Shown one piece after another: positions 10,539 to 22,135 of a stretch of DNA of 64,000 nt (the stretch's first letter is position 1; each line of letters begins with the position of its first letter). The stretch is from Antedon bifida (taxonomy: Eukaryota > Echinodermata > Crinoidea > Comatulida > Antedonidae). The stretch lies in the NCBI GenBank assembly GCA_963402885.1, contig OY727094.1, forward strand, positions 28,646,501 through 28,710,500, read 5' to 3'. The position numbers and the translations under genes are program-made. The notes under the pieces are model-generated. The model had not been told where the DNA came from. It saw only the letters and a program-made list of their open reading frames with translations, and searched no databases.

Positions 10539-12768
10539 CTGAAATAACAATGAAAATAAATAATTAGGAAATGAATTCTGCAAATAACATGTTATCTATT
10601 TGACCTACGTACCTACGTACAATATCTTTGAAATAATAACTTAATCCTAATAAGTTTTTCAGTGTGATCACTCATCCGTGACGTAATTTATACGCCATTT
10701 ATGAAATCACATTATCAATAATATCTCCATAAATCATCATCACATATCAATCAAATTGAATTAAAAAAAAATCGATTTTCCCCTTTCATCTTAGACCATT
10801 ATATTATTCAACATTGGGCATCTCGATTTTCTCTTAAATTTCAATATGTGCTTGCTCAATTATCTTTCACATGTGGAAGCTCCCGTCATCACGCTTAACA
10901 ATTTGAATAAACGTGGGTCGTGTAATTTCACCTACACCGTATATTTGAATATCTTACAGCTCTTTAGAATTAAGGTAACCTTGATGTTTAATTTATTTTG
11001 AATGCCGATGAATTGTAGATATGAATTCATATAAGAATTAAGCTATGTTGTGAAATTACCATATGGCCAGTTGAAGTTAAAAAGTATTTTTCGTAACAGT
11101 TTTTTTAGAAGAGCGCGCACCTCGCTTTCTACGAGTTAAATGTTCTTCCAAATCTTTTTGCTTAAATCAATATCTTCATAAATTGTCATTTTCATGTTTG
11201 ATTTTGATAATGTCATCATACCAAAACATTGTAACATATTATGGGTCCCGTAATTTCAGCTATGCTACAATGTATATAGACATACAGGATACTGTGTATA
11301 TTCAGTATGACACATAATAGGCACTACGCGTATACATCAGGTCATCAGATCATATTTTAACGAACGTGCATGTTTAAAAAAAAATTCAATGTCAGTAAAA
11401 TTATAAAATTGATCAAAGTAACGAATTAAATTCTAGTTTACAGTTTGTTTTTGTCAGAATAAATTTAGAAGGTACTATAGGTTGATTTTGTGTTAAATTC
11501 TGTTTTTATATATTAATTGACAATCACACGTGCATGAACACTGATCGACAAACACATTAGTATTAGAATACAATAGTATGAGATTGTCCAGCTGTAACTT
11601 GTATTCTTCAGTCTCTGGTCATTTTTGCTTATTATCTTTTATATGCGAGTGTGAATACCCAAAAATCAAATCAACCTAACCCAGCATGCTAATACTTTTA
11701 ATTTGTATTTGAATTGCACATGTGCTATTATTATTCACTTCATTTATTATTACTGGTGGCTTGATATTTTATTTATTTATATATTTATCACAAATTATTT
11801 TTACATGTATATGCATTACGATATAGTGTATTATGACTCTTAATAACGTGTTACTCTGTTTTAGAGTCATCAATTATTAGTTATATTTACATATTAATAC
11901 ATGAGTTGATAAATAAGTTAATGTAGGCCTATTTTAATATTAAAATATTCTCAGGACAAAACAAATTCAATTTAATACAATTATTAACAACTAAATTCAA
12001 GAATATGAAAACACTTAAGCCTTTATACTTATAAGCATTTTTATCATACCTATATCCAAACCATAATATCTGACTGATTTTTGTAAGTTTAGAAGCTAAA
12101 TGAAATGTTTTCCACGTCAGTGGCTGTGTGAGCTAGCACACTTCTCGTCACAAAATATGTACAGTACTAGGTTCTTTAAAGCGCACATGAGCATTTTGTG
12201 TACACTGGGCCTACAGTTTATATTCCAGAACCATGGACAAGTGAGCTTCGAACCCATGCCGATGTTATGAGGAGGATTTAAAAGTTTATCTTGTTTATTG
12301 TTATGGCCTAAATAAAACAAATTACATATGACTATAAATTAATTAAAAAATACAAAGCAAGAACAAAAATAAATTAAGGAAGAGCTAAAATGACATAGCA
12401 ACAACGCCCTGATTATTAACAATATTTCCCTAACGAAAACAAAAAAAAGGATCAATAATTGTAAACAGCGTATGTCGATCGGCGGAAGCGTTATATATTT
12501 ATTATTAGTATTGATATTAGTTTTTTAAAATATTGTACAATTTTCATTTGTTATTGTTTATAACATAGCTTTTCTATATTAACATTTTTACTCATTTCCC
12601 TTGTATGAAAGAATTGCCTTGCAATTTGTTTTTTTTTCGTTTTGATGTAAATTGGGCTTTGTCCATTTATATTTTTATACGTTGCAAATTTTATCATGCA
12701 AAAATCTATCGCAATTTAGTTTTACTGTGAAGATGATTTTAAATATACTACTATGAATTAACGATTAA
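10539..12768. other. No gene seen (presumed intron/3' flank of gene 2)
   Basis: AT-rich unique sequence. No coding exon, terminal inverted repeat or tandem array was recognised. The 67-codon open frame at 12117-12320 has no supporting feature. Confidence 0.4.
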
Positions 12769-12950
12769 CTATTTTACTATCGCCACCATTCCTTTATGAA
12801 CAGCGCAATTATTACCCTCATTTCCAGAGTTTATATTCTCAAATTCCTGCCTCGTTAGTGATGTCCCTGTAGATGTTTCTTTTATCTGTTGTCCACCTTT
12901 CAAGCCGTCCACCGTTTCATCAGCTACAGCATCATCGTATACTTCTGAAT
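12769..12950 (-). CDS. Soluble terminal exon of gene 2
   Basis: After acceptor TTTGTTTAAG the frame opens in phase 1. It reads SEVYDDAVADETVDGLKGGQ, then acidic and polar residues, ending GMVAIVK and TAG; 59 residues plus stop. No domain was recognised. The phase fits the DED-A donor at 13460. It competes with the membrane-tail exons for the same donor if both are used. Confidence 0.55.
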
Positions 12951-13459
12951 CTTAAACAAACATGTTTATTTATGTTATAATATTTTTTTCACAATGTGTT
13001 TACCAACGCCCTTACGAGTTTAAAAAAACATAGTCTGTAGTAACATCGATACGATATAATATAATGAACAGTTGCTACAAGGATTTTATTAATACATACA
13101 CACAATATGTGTATGCATTTTATTCATTTCCCTGTTAGTGTTTAGCTTAGGTTGTTATTTCTCTTTCTTCTTTTCAATGCGTGATACGAAATAAAGTGGC
13201 AATAATATATATGTACTGTATATACAGAACTTTAAGTAGCCACTGCAACACAAATGACAATAATAAATACAGGCTTATTTATTATGATATCTTGTTCCTT
13301 TCAATAGTAAACGGTGTTTAATGTAAATTACACATATTTTATTATCAATTATTATTTGATTTAATAAAGCATAACTTCAGGAGAATATAAATGATAATTA
13401 TAATGTTACAGATATATCACAAAGTATATTTATATGAAAATACGCTATTACAGGCTCAC

Positions 13460-13923
13460 CCCTTAGTTTCGTCAATGCCTCCACTTCTTTAGTCATACCT
13501 TTACGTGTAAGTACTTCAATGAATTTGTCCATTTTCTCTCCCTCTGCAAGTGTGCCTTTCATTTCTAATTTCAAGATTAACCAAAACGGATCTATGTCTT
13601 CGTTGACCCTAATGCCCCTAAGGCGGCCTATAGTTAGCATGTTTTCTGTATTCATTTGCTGACCCAACGCTATTAATTTTCTTCGATGGTCTGAGAAGTT
13701 TTTGTATGGAACGTCGAAGTTTGGTGATTTCACAGTTTTCGCAATCGCGTCCTCAACTCCCTGAAGTCCGCATAAGTTAGTGGCTTCAACTAGGATATCT
13801 ATGTCTGTCGGTTTGAGAAGTCCTGAAGCCTTAAGTAGGCCAAGCAGTTCAAAAGTTGTGTTTGTCTTTTCTATCTTGAACAAAGTAATGGTTTTGGCAC
13901 GAGTTGTGAACTACTCGCTTAGT
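13460..13923 (-). pseudogene. 3' part of split DED pair A exon (gene 2)
   Basis: It encodes LFKIEKTNTTFELLGLLKAS through LEMKGTLAEGEKMDKF to EVEALTKLRG, with donor AAGGG|GTGAGC. It is nearly identical to exon A of gene 1 apart from small changes. Three extra bases (ACT) lie 10 bases from the transposon junction. AGT at 13921-13923 is the target duplication. Confidence 0.8.
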
Positions 13924-16635
13924 CAGTCGGAAAGCCGCGTTGGTAACGCATCACTGATTTCATTCCTTGTGAGGGCGCGCTTCGTGGAAAATGTTGGAAT
14001 TTTTGCTATTTTAGTACACTTAGAAAATGGTATAATTTTGATATTAAATGAAATCAATAAACGTATTTCAATAGTTGAACTACAAGCGTAAATAATGATA
14101 AAAACTGTGATCTAAATTCCACAGATTTTTTGTTTCAAGAAATATCATTATTTTATGTATAAACTTTTTTACTTTAATTTTTTTTTAAATGATGGTAAAA
14201 AATCATTAAATTTCATATTTTCTAGATAAGGTTTCAAAGCGAATTTAAAATCCTTTCAAGATAAACTATTAAGCTATCTATTAAAATAAAAATCTAATTT
14301 TAAGCTTTCTTGGGATGCAACTCCCACTAATCAAACCAAACCTACTACATTTCTGTTCTGTTTCGATCGAAAAATCGCCATTTTGAAACTTTGTTTACGT
14401 TTTACGAAGCTGGTACGAATCGTCCCGGACCGAATCGTGTCTGTGTTCAATACGGTTTTCATGCAGGCGTATTACGTCATAGGCCTAAGATTTCAATTTG
14501 CTCCCCGATTATTGTTCTATTTGGTTTCTGAGCTAGGAAAGGCTACCTACTATAATTACTTACTTGATTTCTAGCCTAGCTAGGCCTAAAAATAGTATTT
14601 TCTAGGCCTAGCTAGGCTGAGTATTCTGATATAATACTAATATTAGATAGGTAGGCCTACCCTAGTGAGTGTTAATAATAGTAGCTGGGTATTCTATAGT
14701 CTAGGCTGGTGGTAGGTCTATCCCAGCTCTGCTCATATACCAAGCAAGAAGAAGCCTGAAGGAGAAACTAGGCCCAGAACAAATAAAAAACTGTTAAAAA
14801 AACAATAAATGGAAAAACAAAAAAAAATAACCCATTTTCAATTTATATATGGGGAATGTTTTATAAAATCGGGCATGTTTGTTTCAGAGACTCAAACGTG
14901 TATTTTTATATGGTCATGTTTTTAAAAAAGATAATTATGGGCCCAGCTGAAACCAAGATATAAAAATATAAGTCCATCATTTACTTGAGTATTGTTACAG
15001 TGATTGGTTGGTACTCAGTATTTCAGTATCTGGCAGTAAATGTCACACTTGTATATAAATATTACTTTATTAGATACAACTTGCATTTCACACAAGCAAC
15101 CAATTTTTTTTTACGTATACAGAATGTGAAAAAGCAGTTTTTAATACAAATATCTTTCAAACAATACTGATATAAATAGTAAATACTATACTACTGTATA
15201 TAAAAACTTGCTTTTATTTAAATAGCACCTTGTTCATCAAACATAACAAACTAGCTAGGCCTATATCATATTAACTTACGTGAGTCTTACGGTTGTACTG
15301 ATTTTATTATTGTTTTATATGTTTATATTGTATGTATCTGTGTGACTCTGGTTAATAAAGTAAATCAATCAATCAATTGCAACTTAATTTATATCTTATC
15401 ATTGACTGATCTGAAACGCTACTAAAACTTGAATGCGTATGAATGTATATGTTATATTATTATTAGCGAATAAAATGAAAAACTATCAGCTGCAGCAATG
15501 ATATTGAAATCGAGAAAACCATTACAGCTTCCACCGTCCAACCTCATATTGAAGAACGAGACAGAAAATCGTCGAGTCTTGATACCAACAAAAAACCTAA
15601 AATGAAAATGAATAGCTGAAATGTAATGAATGAAACTATTTAAATAATTGTCACTATGATATGAACAAAACATTGCATCGTTTAATACAGTATAATTATT
15701 CAACAACCTGAAAACATTTTCAGATATAGGCCTACCATGAAAAAGCAGCAAATACAAAATTTCCTTATGTCTGTTTATTGTAATAATTATTAATATTATA
15801 AATAAATTGTACCCCTCAGTTGTCAATAATTTTACTATAAATAAATATTTAACTATATAGAATAGGTAGGCCTATACCTGTATCAGGCTGCGATTTGCTT
15901 AATTATCTTTTTAAAACTTCCCAATGCATCTTCAATATAGAGTAGGATTGTAACGATACTTTAATAATACTAAATTGTAACTAAAGTATTTAAATTATTA
16001 ACAGAACATGTTACTAGGCCTAGGCCGATATAATACGACAACGATCCACCAGGTCGTGCATATACTCACCTACAACAACCACAATCAACACACCATGCAC
16101 CACACACGACGGAACTAGTGCCGCGAGACGTAACAATATATGACATGAGGACCTTTTTTAAAATGTTCGCTATAGGAAGCTTAAATAGGGTTTCAAGCCA
16201 ATTTTAACGTAAAACAGACTATTGATACTTACTCTATCCATATACGTCGGTTTTTTGGTAATTCACTGTATGGGATGCAAATCCCACTAATGGAAAATTT
16301 GTAAACAAACACCTGTTAGAAAACTTCAGTTTTGACGGACGCACACGAACTTTGGAAAGAAATTGTCGCTGACAACAAATCCAACAAATTATTCAGAAAA
16401 TTAGGTGACCTGCGACATCTTAAACATATAAGGAACTGATCTTACCATATATGGTTAATTTTTCGCCAACTGATGTTTATTAAACAGCTATTAAATGACG
16501 TATACTTTATGCTAATGTTTTCGCGCGAAACGTTGATGCTTCTGTGCCGAGAGAGGGCTTCTAAAATTTATGACGTCATGCGAAGTCGAAAATTCAGCGA
16601 TAACGGTCATATTTCCCAACGCGGCTCTCCGACTG
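13924..16635. mobile_element. 2.7-kb DNA transposon in a coding exon
   Basis: Both ends carry the inverted repeat CAGTCGGAAAGCCGCGTTGG (left) and its complement with one change (right), flanked by AGT on each side. The uninterrupted homologous exons at 1168-1764 and 17810-18387 show exactly one AGT there, which proves the boundaries. A 3-bp duplication with CAGT... ends suggests an EnSpm/CACTA- or Harbinger-like non-autonomous element; hAT (8 bp) does not fit. No transposase was recognised; the 124-codon open frame at 15452-15826 has no known motif. An internal GTTAATAAAGTAAATCAATC near 15352 looks like a LINE tail. Confidence 0.88.
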
Positions 16636-16762
16636 AGTAACACTCTTAGCATGTGAATGTTTCCATGATCCCTCCACCAATCAGATACTTCAGTGAGCAG
16701 TTCATTGAAATCTTCTTCATCCAATTCTAATAATGATGATAAACGATTTGTTAAGGACACAT
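16636..16762 (-). pseudogene. 5' part of split DED pair A exon (gene 2)
   Basis: Acceptor CATCTTTAG, then VSLTNRLSSLLELDEEDFNE through HMLRVLL, stopping at the transposon. It is the same as the start of exon A in gene 1. AGT at 16636-16638 is the second copy of the target duplication. Confidence 0.8.
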
Positions 16763-17096
16763 CTAAAGATGCTCAACTATCAATTGAGTTTAGGCCGATT
16801 TTATCACCTATTTTCATAATTCGTTTGTTTATGTAGACTCAGAATTCTCTTTCAACTGTAAATTGTAATTTACAAAATAAAATGGTGTATTAATACATTT
16901 TATAATTATATTTATAACTATTTCATTCGATTTTTTATTTCGGAATACCATGATTACATAATATATCCATAGCAACTTATATTATTATAATTTTGATTGT
17001 TAGGAATATAAAAGAATAGGCTCATATCACACATAAAATATGTAAAACTGAACTGAAATTATGTAGGCCTATAGCAAATATACACCATCAACTAAC

Positions 17097-17147
17097 CGGT
17101 GGTTGGTTTAGCTGGAATAACATCAGGCGCCACAGCGGCGCCAGGAC
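17097..17147 (-). CDS. Linker mini-exon of gene 2
   Basis: A 51-nt phase 1-1 exon encodes PGAAVAPDVIPAKPTT, one codon longer than the gene 1 linker. The change is a whole codon, as expected for coding sequence. Confidence 0.62.
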
Positions 17148-17349
17148 CTATAAGATAATATCATTTAAAATCAAATTAACGTTTATTAAATAATATTGTA
17201 ATCAATAAGTTGTATTTAGGCCTACATCAAATTAGGAAAGGTTAAATCCCAGAAATCAAAAGCTTGAGAACGGCTGCCCAGATACAGACATAAATACTTT
17301 AAAAATACACTTAAATATGGTAATAGCAAACAACAGAAACAAATAACAA

Positions 17350-18850
17350 TGGGTAAAAGGAGTGGAGTAATGACAGAGAACAATGTAATACAAAATTAGC
17401 ATACTTCTTATTGTGGTTATTCAGGCCACATTTGAAACAGAATTCGTTCATTCATGTCAATCAGCTATATTAATAGACATAATATTTAATACGCATAGTT
17501 AACTACACTCATGAATATGCATTAGGAGGTTTGTTTTAACATCGGTTCATTACAGTACAGTATTGTACTTATACCTGCCATGCTGGCTCCTATGCTGACA
17601 TTGTGTAGGCTACACGGGCTATTTTATAACGTCTCCTATATTAAATACATTTATCTTTTAAGCTAGGACATCATACGATAATCGGCTGTATGTTTAAACT
17701 GGTATTTCATTACCATGGTACTTTTGGTCTAGGTGTAAAACTAAATTAATAAAGAGATGATTTCATCTCTTTTAATGTAGGCTATGAAAATACGCTATTA
17801 CAGGCTCACCCCTTAGTTTCGTCAATGCCTCCACTTCTTTAGTCATACCTTTACGTGTAAGTACTTCAATGAATTTGTCCATTTTCTCTCCCTCTGCAAG
17901 TGTGCCTTTCATTTCTAATATCAAGATTAACCAAAACGGATCTGTGTCTTCGTTGACCCTAATGCCTTTAAGGCGGCCTATAGTTAGCATGTTTTCTGTA
18001 TTCATTTGCTGACCAAACGCTATTAATTTTCTTCGATGGTCTGAGAAGTTTTTGTATGGAACGTCGAAGTTTGGTGATTTCACAATGTTCGCAATAACGT
18101 CATAAACTGCCTGAAGTCTGCATAAGTTAGTTGCTTCAACGAGGATATCTATGTCTGTCGGTTTCAGAAGTCCTGAAGCCTTAAGTAGGCCAAGAAGATC
18201 AAAAGTTGTGTTTGTCCTTTCTATCTTGTGCAAAGTAATGGTTTTGGCACGAGTTGTGAACTCGCTTAGTAACACTCTTAGCATGTGAATGTTTCCATGA
18301 TCCCTCCACCAATCAGATACTTCAGTGAGCAGTTCATTGAAATCTTCTTCATCCAATTCTAATAATAATAAACGATTTAGTAAGGACAATACGGGTTAAA
18401 AGGAGTGGAGGAGTAAGGACAGAGAACAAACTAATGTAATACAAAATTAGCATACTTCTTGTTGTTATTCAGGCCACATTTGAAACGGAATTCGTTCATG
18501 TTAATAGAAATAATATTTAATACTCATAATTAACCACACTCATGCATATGCATTAGGAAGATTTGTTTGTTTTAATATCACCACTCGGTTAAATTCAGTA
18601 CAGTAATGTACTTATACCTGCCATGCTGCACTCTATGCTGACATCGTGTAGGCTACATGGGCTATTTTATAACGTCTCCTAATCCTATTAAATATATTTC
18701 TCTTTTAAGCTAGGACATCATACGATAATCGGCTGTATTAAAAATATCAAATAACCAGTTTAAACTGGTATTGCATTACCATGCTACTTTTGGTCTAGGT
18801 GTAAAACTAAATTAATAAAGAGATGATTTTATCTATTTTAATTTAGGCTA
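17350..18850. repeat. Duplicated intron segment flanking an extra DED exon
   Basis: The stretch beginning AGGAGTGGAGTAA and continuing ACAAAATTAGCATACTTCTT to the GGCTATG near the next exon occurs twice, at about 17355-17785 and 18398-18850. The extra DED-A exon lies between. Gene 1 has it once (2330-2810). A tandem duplication of intron sequence thus accompanied the gain of the extra exon. Confidence 0.7.
17810..18387 (-). pseudogene. Orphan DED pair A exon without splice acceptor
   Basis: The full DED pair A coding sequence is present without stops (LLNRLLLLELDEEDFNELLT ... EVEALTKLRG), with donor AAGGG|GTGAGC. The sequence before the first codon is ACCCGTATTG, with no AG in about 50 upstream bases and an in-frame TAA three codons up. 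Homology to the other DED-A exons stops at codon 2-3 on this side. About 25 bases of intron beyond the donor match those following the gene 2 exon (13435-13459). It is a copied exon that kept its donor but lost its acceptor, made before the transposon entered the source exon. Confidence 0.7.
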
Positions 18851-18932
18851 TGTTTTTTTGTTGTTCATTCTATAAGCCATAATGCACGGCTAAAAAAACG
18901 AATGCATTATAGGCTGATGGACAAAATTGTAC

Positions 18933-19457
18933 CTTGTATTGGCTTTTCAAGTGCATCTACCGCTTTAGGAAGATTAAGTTGTTTCAATCTAGCAATAAAG
19001 TCTGTCATATCTTCTTTAATGATATTCTTGTCTTCCAAATGGTGTATCATTTCCCAACTGTCTTTGTAGTTCTTCAACGGGTTGTTGTATAACCCGTCAA
19101 TCCTCCTCACGTCTGTCTGAATCACCTGTTGTCCAAATCGCATCAGCTTCTGTCGGTGTTCTGTAAACTCAGTTACGGCTATTTCTCTGACATCCGGGAA
19201 TGATGTCCAAGTTGCTTTAATCTTATCTTGTAGAGCGAAGTGACCAGTTAGCTTGATGGCGTTATAAAGGAGCGTAAGATCGTTGCAACTCAGCAATGAT
19301 TTTTCATATAACGAATTTAGTAGGTCTATTGTATCCGTGATTTTGGAAAGCTTCTGAGGCTCGATGTAATCTTTGAATAATACCTTCAGCATAACGAGGC
19401 AATGATTATCGTTAAAATAATCTGCCACATGCGTCTTTATTAAATTAAAAGTGGTTT
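18933..19457 (-). CDS. DED pair B exon of gene 2
   Basis: A 525-nt phase 1-1 exon, the same length as in gene 1, with acceptor TTTATTTTCAG and donor ATACAAG|GTACAA. TFNLIKTHVADYFNDNHC, VLFKDYIEPQKLSKI, LLNSLYEKSLLSCNDLTLLY and IHHLEDKNIIKEDMTDF show two DED folds. No stops or frameshifts. Open frame upstream of 19457 runs into intron and a MITE and is not coding. Confidence 0.78.
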
Positions 19458-19520
19458 CTGAAAATAAAAAAACAAAATACAACAATTTAATTGGTATACT
19501 TTGGATAACATGAACATTAA

Positions 19521-19708
19521 ATGCCAATTTACACAGACGAGCGGTAACGGTAAGCGGAAAACCGCGTAGCTTGTCCCACATAGAATATGTATCTATCCTA
19601 AGCGGAAACCGCCCGTCCGCTCCGCGTTGTGTGAAATGGTCATAGGGAATGACACAGATAAGAGTCTATATTTTTATTACCGTTACCGCTCGTATGTGTA
19701 AATTGGCC
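19521..19708. mobile_element. 188-bp TTAA MITE
   Basis: Inverted ends GCCAATTTACACA and ACGAGCGGTAACGGTAA on both sides, flanked by TTAA at 19517-19520 and 19709-19712. The homologous place in gene 1 (about 3440) lacks it. TTAA targeting fits piggyBac- or Kolobok-type elements. Confidence 0.82.
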
Positions 19709-19712
19709 TTAA

Positions 19713-20649
19713 CGCTCGGAACGCACATCCCTATATTAGGTTTAATCTGTGAAAACATTTAAAATAAGCTAATTTCACTTGATTCTGATAGGTACGGGTG
19801 TCAACATACCAAATAAAAGTTAGCTTAGGTGAGATGTGGGGAACTGTCATTTTTTGGGGGCCAATGGTTAGTGACCTAAAATATTATCGTATTTGGGTTA
19901 GGGTTATACCTGTATTTAGTTACACTTATGTTTTACCATTACCTCGCTTTAAATTACCTCCAATTTTAGAAAAAAAACCCGTTTTGTTAGACCCAACTGA
20001 ACATCATTATCAAAATACAGTAGGCCTATAGACCATTTAGAAATAATTATAGAAACAAATTGTTATGCATTTTCTTTATGATGTGTGTGTATTTTACATA
20101 CATACATACATAATGTTCTACTACGATATTTTGCTTGACATTTGCAGTTTTTTTTTAATGTGTCCTAAAGCTCTATCTGTTTTCATGCCAAAACATTATG
20201 GTGCATTTTATCTGACTTGTGGACAAGTTCCTGACCACTGCTATTACATATAGTGCTACATGTCTTTAATATTGCACAGATTTGCATTCTCTTTATGTTC
20301 ACCATGTCCATTGTATTGGAAACAGTCATGCACAAGCTGCACACAAGATACCGTACTAAAAACGGAAAGGGAACCACCAAAACAGAACTGTTTTTTCTTT
20401 GGAAGGAGATCTGTATGCGTTTTTTTTGTCTTGTGTGGGGTCGTCCCACTTTTATTATAATTCTCTGTTTTATTTGTATATATATTCTATATAAATTTAA
20501 AGAAACATTTGTAATCTGTATGCGTTTATTATAGTCTGATCACCCTATCATATTAATGTCAACCAAATCTGGCATCTTATTTATTGGTTGAACTACATCT
20601 ACTATTTAGCCTATTGAATAATAAGGAAATATAAAAAAGATATATTTAC
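19713..20649. other. Intron 1 of gene 2
   Basis: Part of the duplicated 5' block. 20150-20420 is nearly repeated at 21340-21600 and more distantly at 4070-4350. Overlapping open frames here on both strands are repeat shadows without a domain. Confidence 0.45.
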
Positions 20650-20699
20650 CATCCATGTTGTTGAAATACTTGGTTACCGTTTATTGAGTATGCAGTTTA
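20650..20699 (-). CDS. Start exon of gene 2 (ATG GAT G)
   Basis: After acceptor TTGATTTCAG the exon ends CAACAACATGGATG|GTAAAT; only 20650-20656 is coding. It joins DED pair B in frame (Met-Asp-Glu). Confidence 0.58.
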
Positions 20700-20975
20700 C
20701 TGAAATCAATTGTAAAACGTATAATATTAAGGGCATTACCTTAGAACACCTCTAATCAAGAATACCATATTCATTTTAATAACCGTTAATACCTCTACAA
20801 CATTCCTACACACACATCTTAATATTACCAATTGTAAATACACAACCTGTTGCTACCGTATTTTGTGTGTTTGAATCTGACTGTACCTTTTAGACAATAC
20901 TAATAATATTGAAACAAAAAGGTGGGTTTTTTTTTGTAGAAATAACAGATTTAAAAGAAAATTCGAAATTATGCT

Positions 20976-21058
20976 TACCGTGATACTAAGCCAAAATGGC
21001 GATAGCAATTTACAGGAGGTTAAATACGAACAATAGACGTTCGCGTCACGTTAGGTTA
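20976..21058 (-). promoter_or_regulatory. 5' block of gene 2
   Basis: Donor ATCACG|GTAAGC follows CGCCATTTTGGCTTAGT (YY1-like). GACGTTCGCGTCACG upstream resembles a CRE. Same layout as at 4838. Confidence 0.45.
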
Positions 21059-21783
21059 TTAAATACACGGTCCCCTTTTATTTATAGAACAAGATCAGTT
21101 GATCAATATCTTTCATTACGATAGACTAATCCCCTGTTAAAATGGTTAATTCATGTTGTTTATAGAATCCACATATCTTAAGTTAATTATTCTGTAAGGT
21201 TACTAGTGACTCTCAGTTTTAAATAAATATTACAGTAGACAGAATTTCCACCCGTTATTATATATTATTATTGTCACTGGCTTCCCATTGATTAGGCTCT
21301 ACATTCGTATTATGAGTATTGTTTGACATTTGCAGTTTGTTTTTTAATGTGTCCTAGAACTTTATCTGTTTTCATGCCAAAACATTATGGTGCATTTTAT
21401 CTGACTTGTGGACAAGTTCCTGACCACTGCTATTACATATAGTGCTACATGTCTTTAATATTGCACAGATTTGCATTCTCTTTATGTTCACCATGTCCAT
21501 TGTATTGGAAGCAGTCATGCACAAGCTGCACACAAGATACCGTACTAAAAACGGAAAGGGAACCACCAAAACATTGTTCCCAGAACTGTTTTTTTTTGGA
21601 GGGAGATTAGATCTGTATGTGCTTATTATAGTCTGATCACCCTATTATATTAATGCCAACCAAATCTGGCTTCTTAAAAATAAAGAAACATAAAAAGGAT
21701 ATCTGGTTTCTTATTTATTGGTCTACATAATAACTATCAAGCCAATATCAATAGAATAATACGGAAAAAAGAAAAAAATTTAC

Positions 21784-21842
21784 CATGTTGTTGAAATGCA
21801 TGGTTATCGTTTAATGAGTATGCAGTTTACTGAAATTAATTG
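21784..21842 (-). pseudogene. Decayed extra start exon
   Basis: This copy reads CAACAACATG|GTAAAT and has lost the GATG that follows in the others, so it would leave phase 0 and not fit the phase-1 DED exons. Its upstream 5' block is split by the 22136-25704 element. Confidence 0.5.
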
Positions 21843-22135
21843 TAAAATGTATAATATTAAGTGCATTACCTAAGAAGACCACTAATCAAGAGTACCATAT
21901 TAATTTTAGTAGCCGTTGTAAATCACCTAAGCTACCACACTCTTAAATTACACACATCTTAATATTATCTATTGTAAATACACAACCTCTTGCTACTGTC
22001 GTATTTTGTGTGTTTATCTGACTGTACTTTTTTAGACATTACAAATAATATTTACACAAAAACGGTTGTTTTTTTGGTAAAAATGCATAGCAGATATAAA
22101 AGGAAATTCGAAATTATACTTACCGTGATACTAAT

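Larger units (their letters stand above)
12769..20656 (-). pseudogene. Second tandem-DED gene, DED-A exon split by a transposon
   Basis: The exon order copies gene 1: start exon 20650-20656, DED pair B 18933-19457, linker 17097-17147, DED pair A 16762-16636 plus 13923-13460, then the terminal exon 12769-12950. All have phase-1 boundaries. Exon A is interrupted by the 13924-16635 transposon. Reading on from the 5' half gives SRRAALGNM and soon a stop near 16512, so a normal transcript would yield a truncated protein ending in the first DED of pair A. Removing the insert and one AGT would leave the frame open apart from an extra ACT triplet. It has no Roc exon. It is disrupted in this haplotype unless the insert is spliced out; I see no convincing splice sites for that. 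Confidence 0.62.

Noticed and set aside
15452-15826. 124-codon minus frame as transposase
   Set aside because: No DDE-type motif, zinc finger or similarity I can name; low-complexity ends.
13924-16635. hAT assignment of the 2.7-kb element
   Set aside because: The ends resemble CAG... of hAT, but the target duplication shown by the empty site is 3 bp, not 8 bp.
18907-19581. Long open frame starting MWDKLRGFPLT
   Set aside because: Only 18933-19457 is an exon. The N-terminal residues lie in the TTAA MITE and the intron.
20065-20534. Overlapping hydrophobic and Cys-rich frames on both strands
   Set aside because: They recur with the duplicated intron block at 21372-21636, have stops at different places and no domain, so they are repeat shadows.
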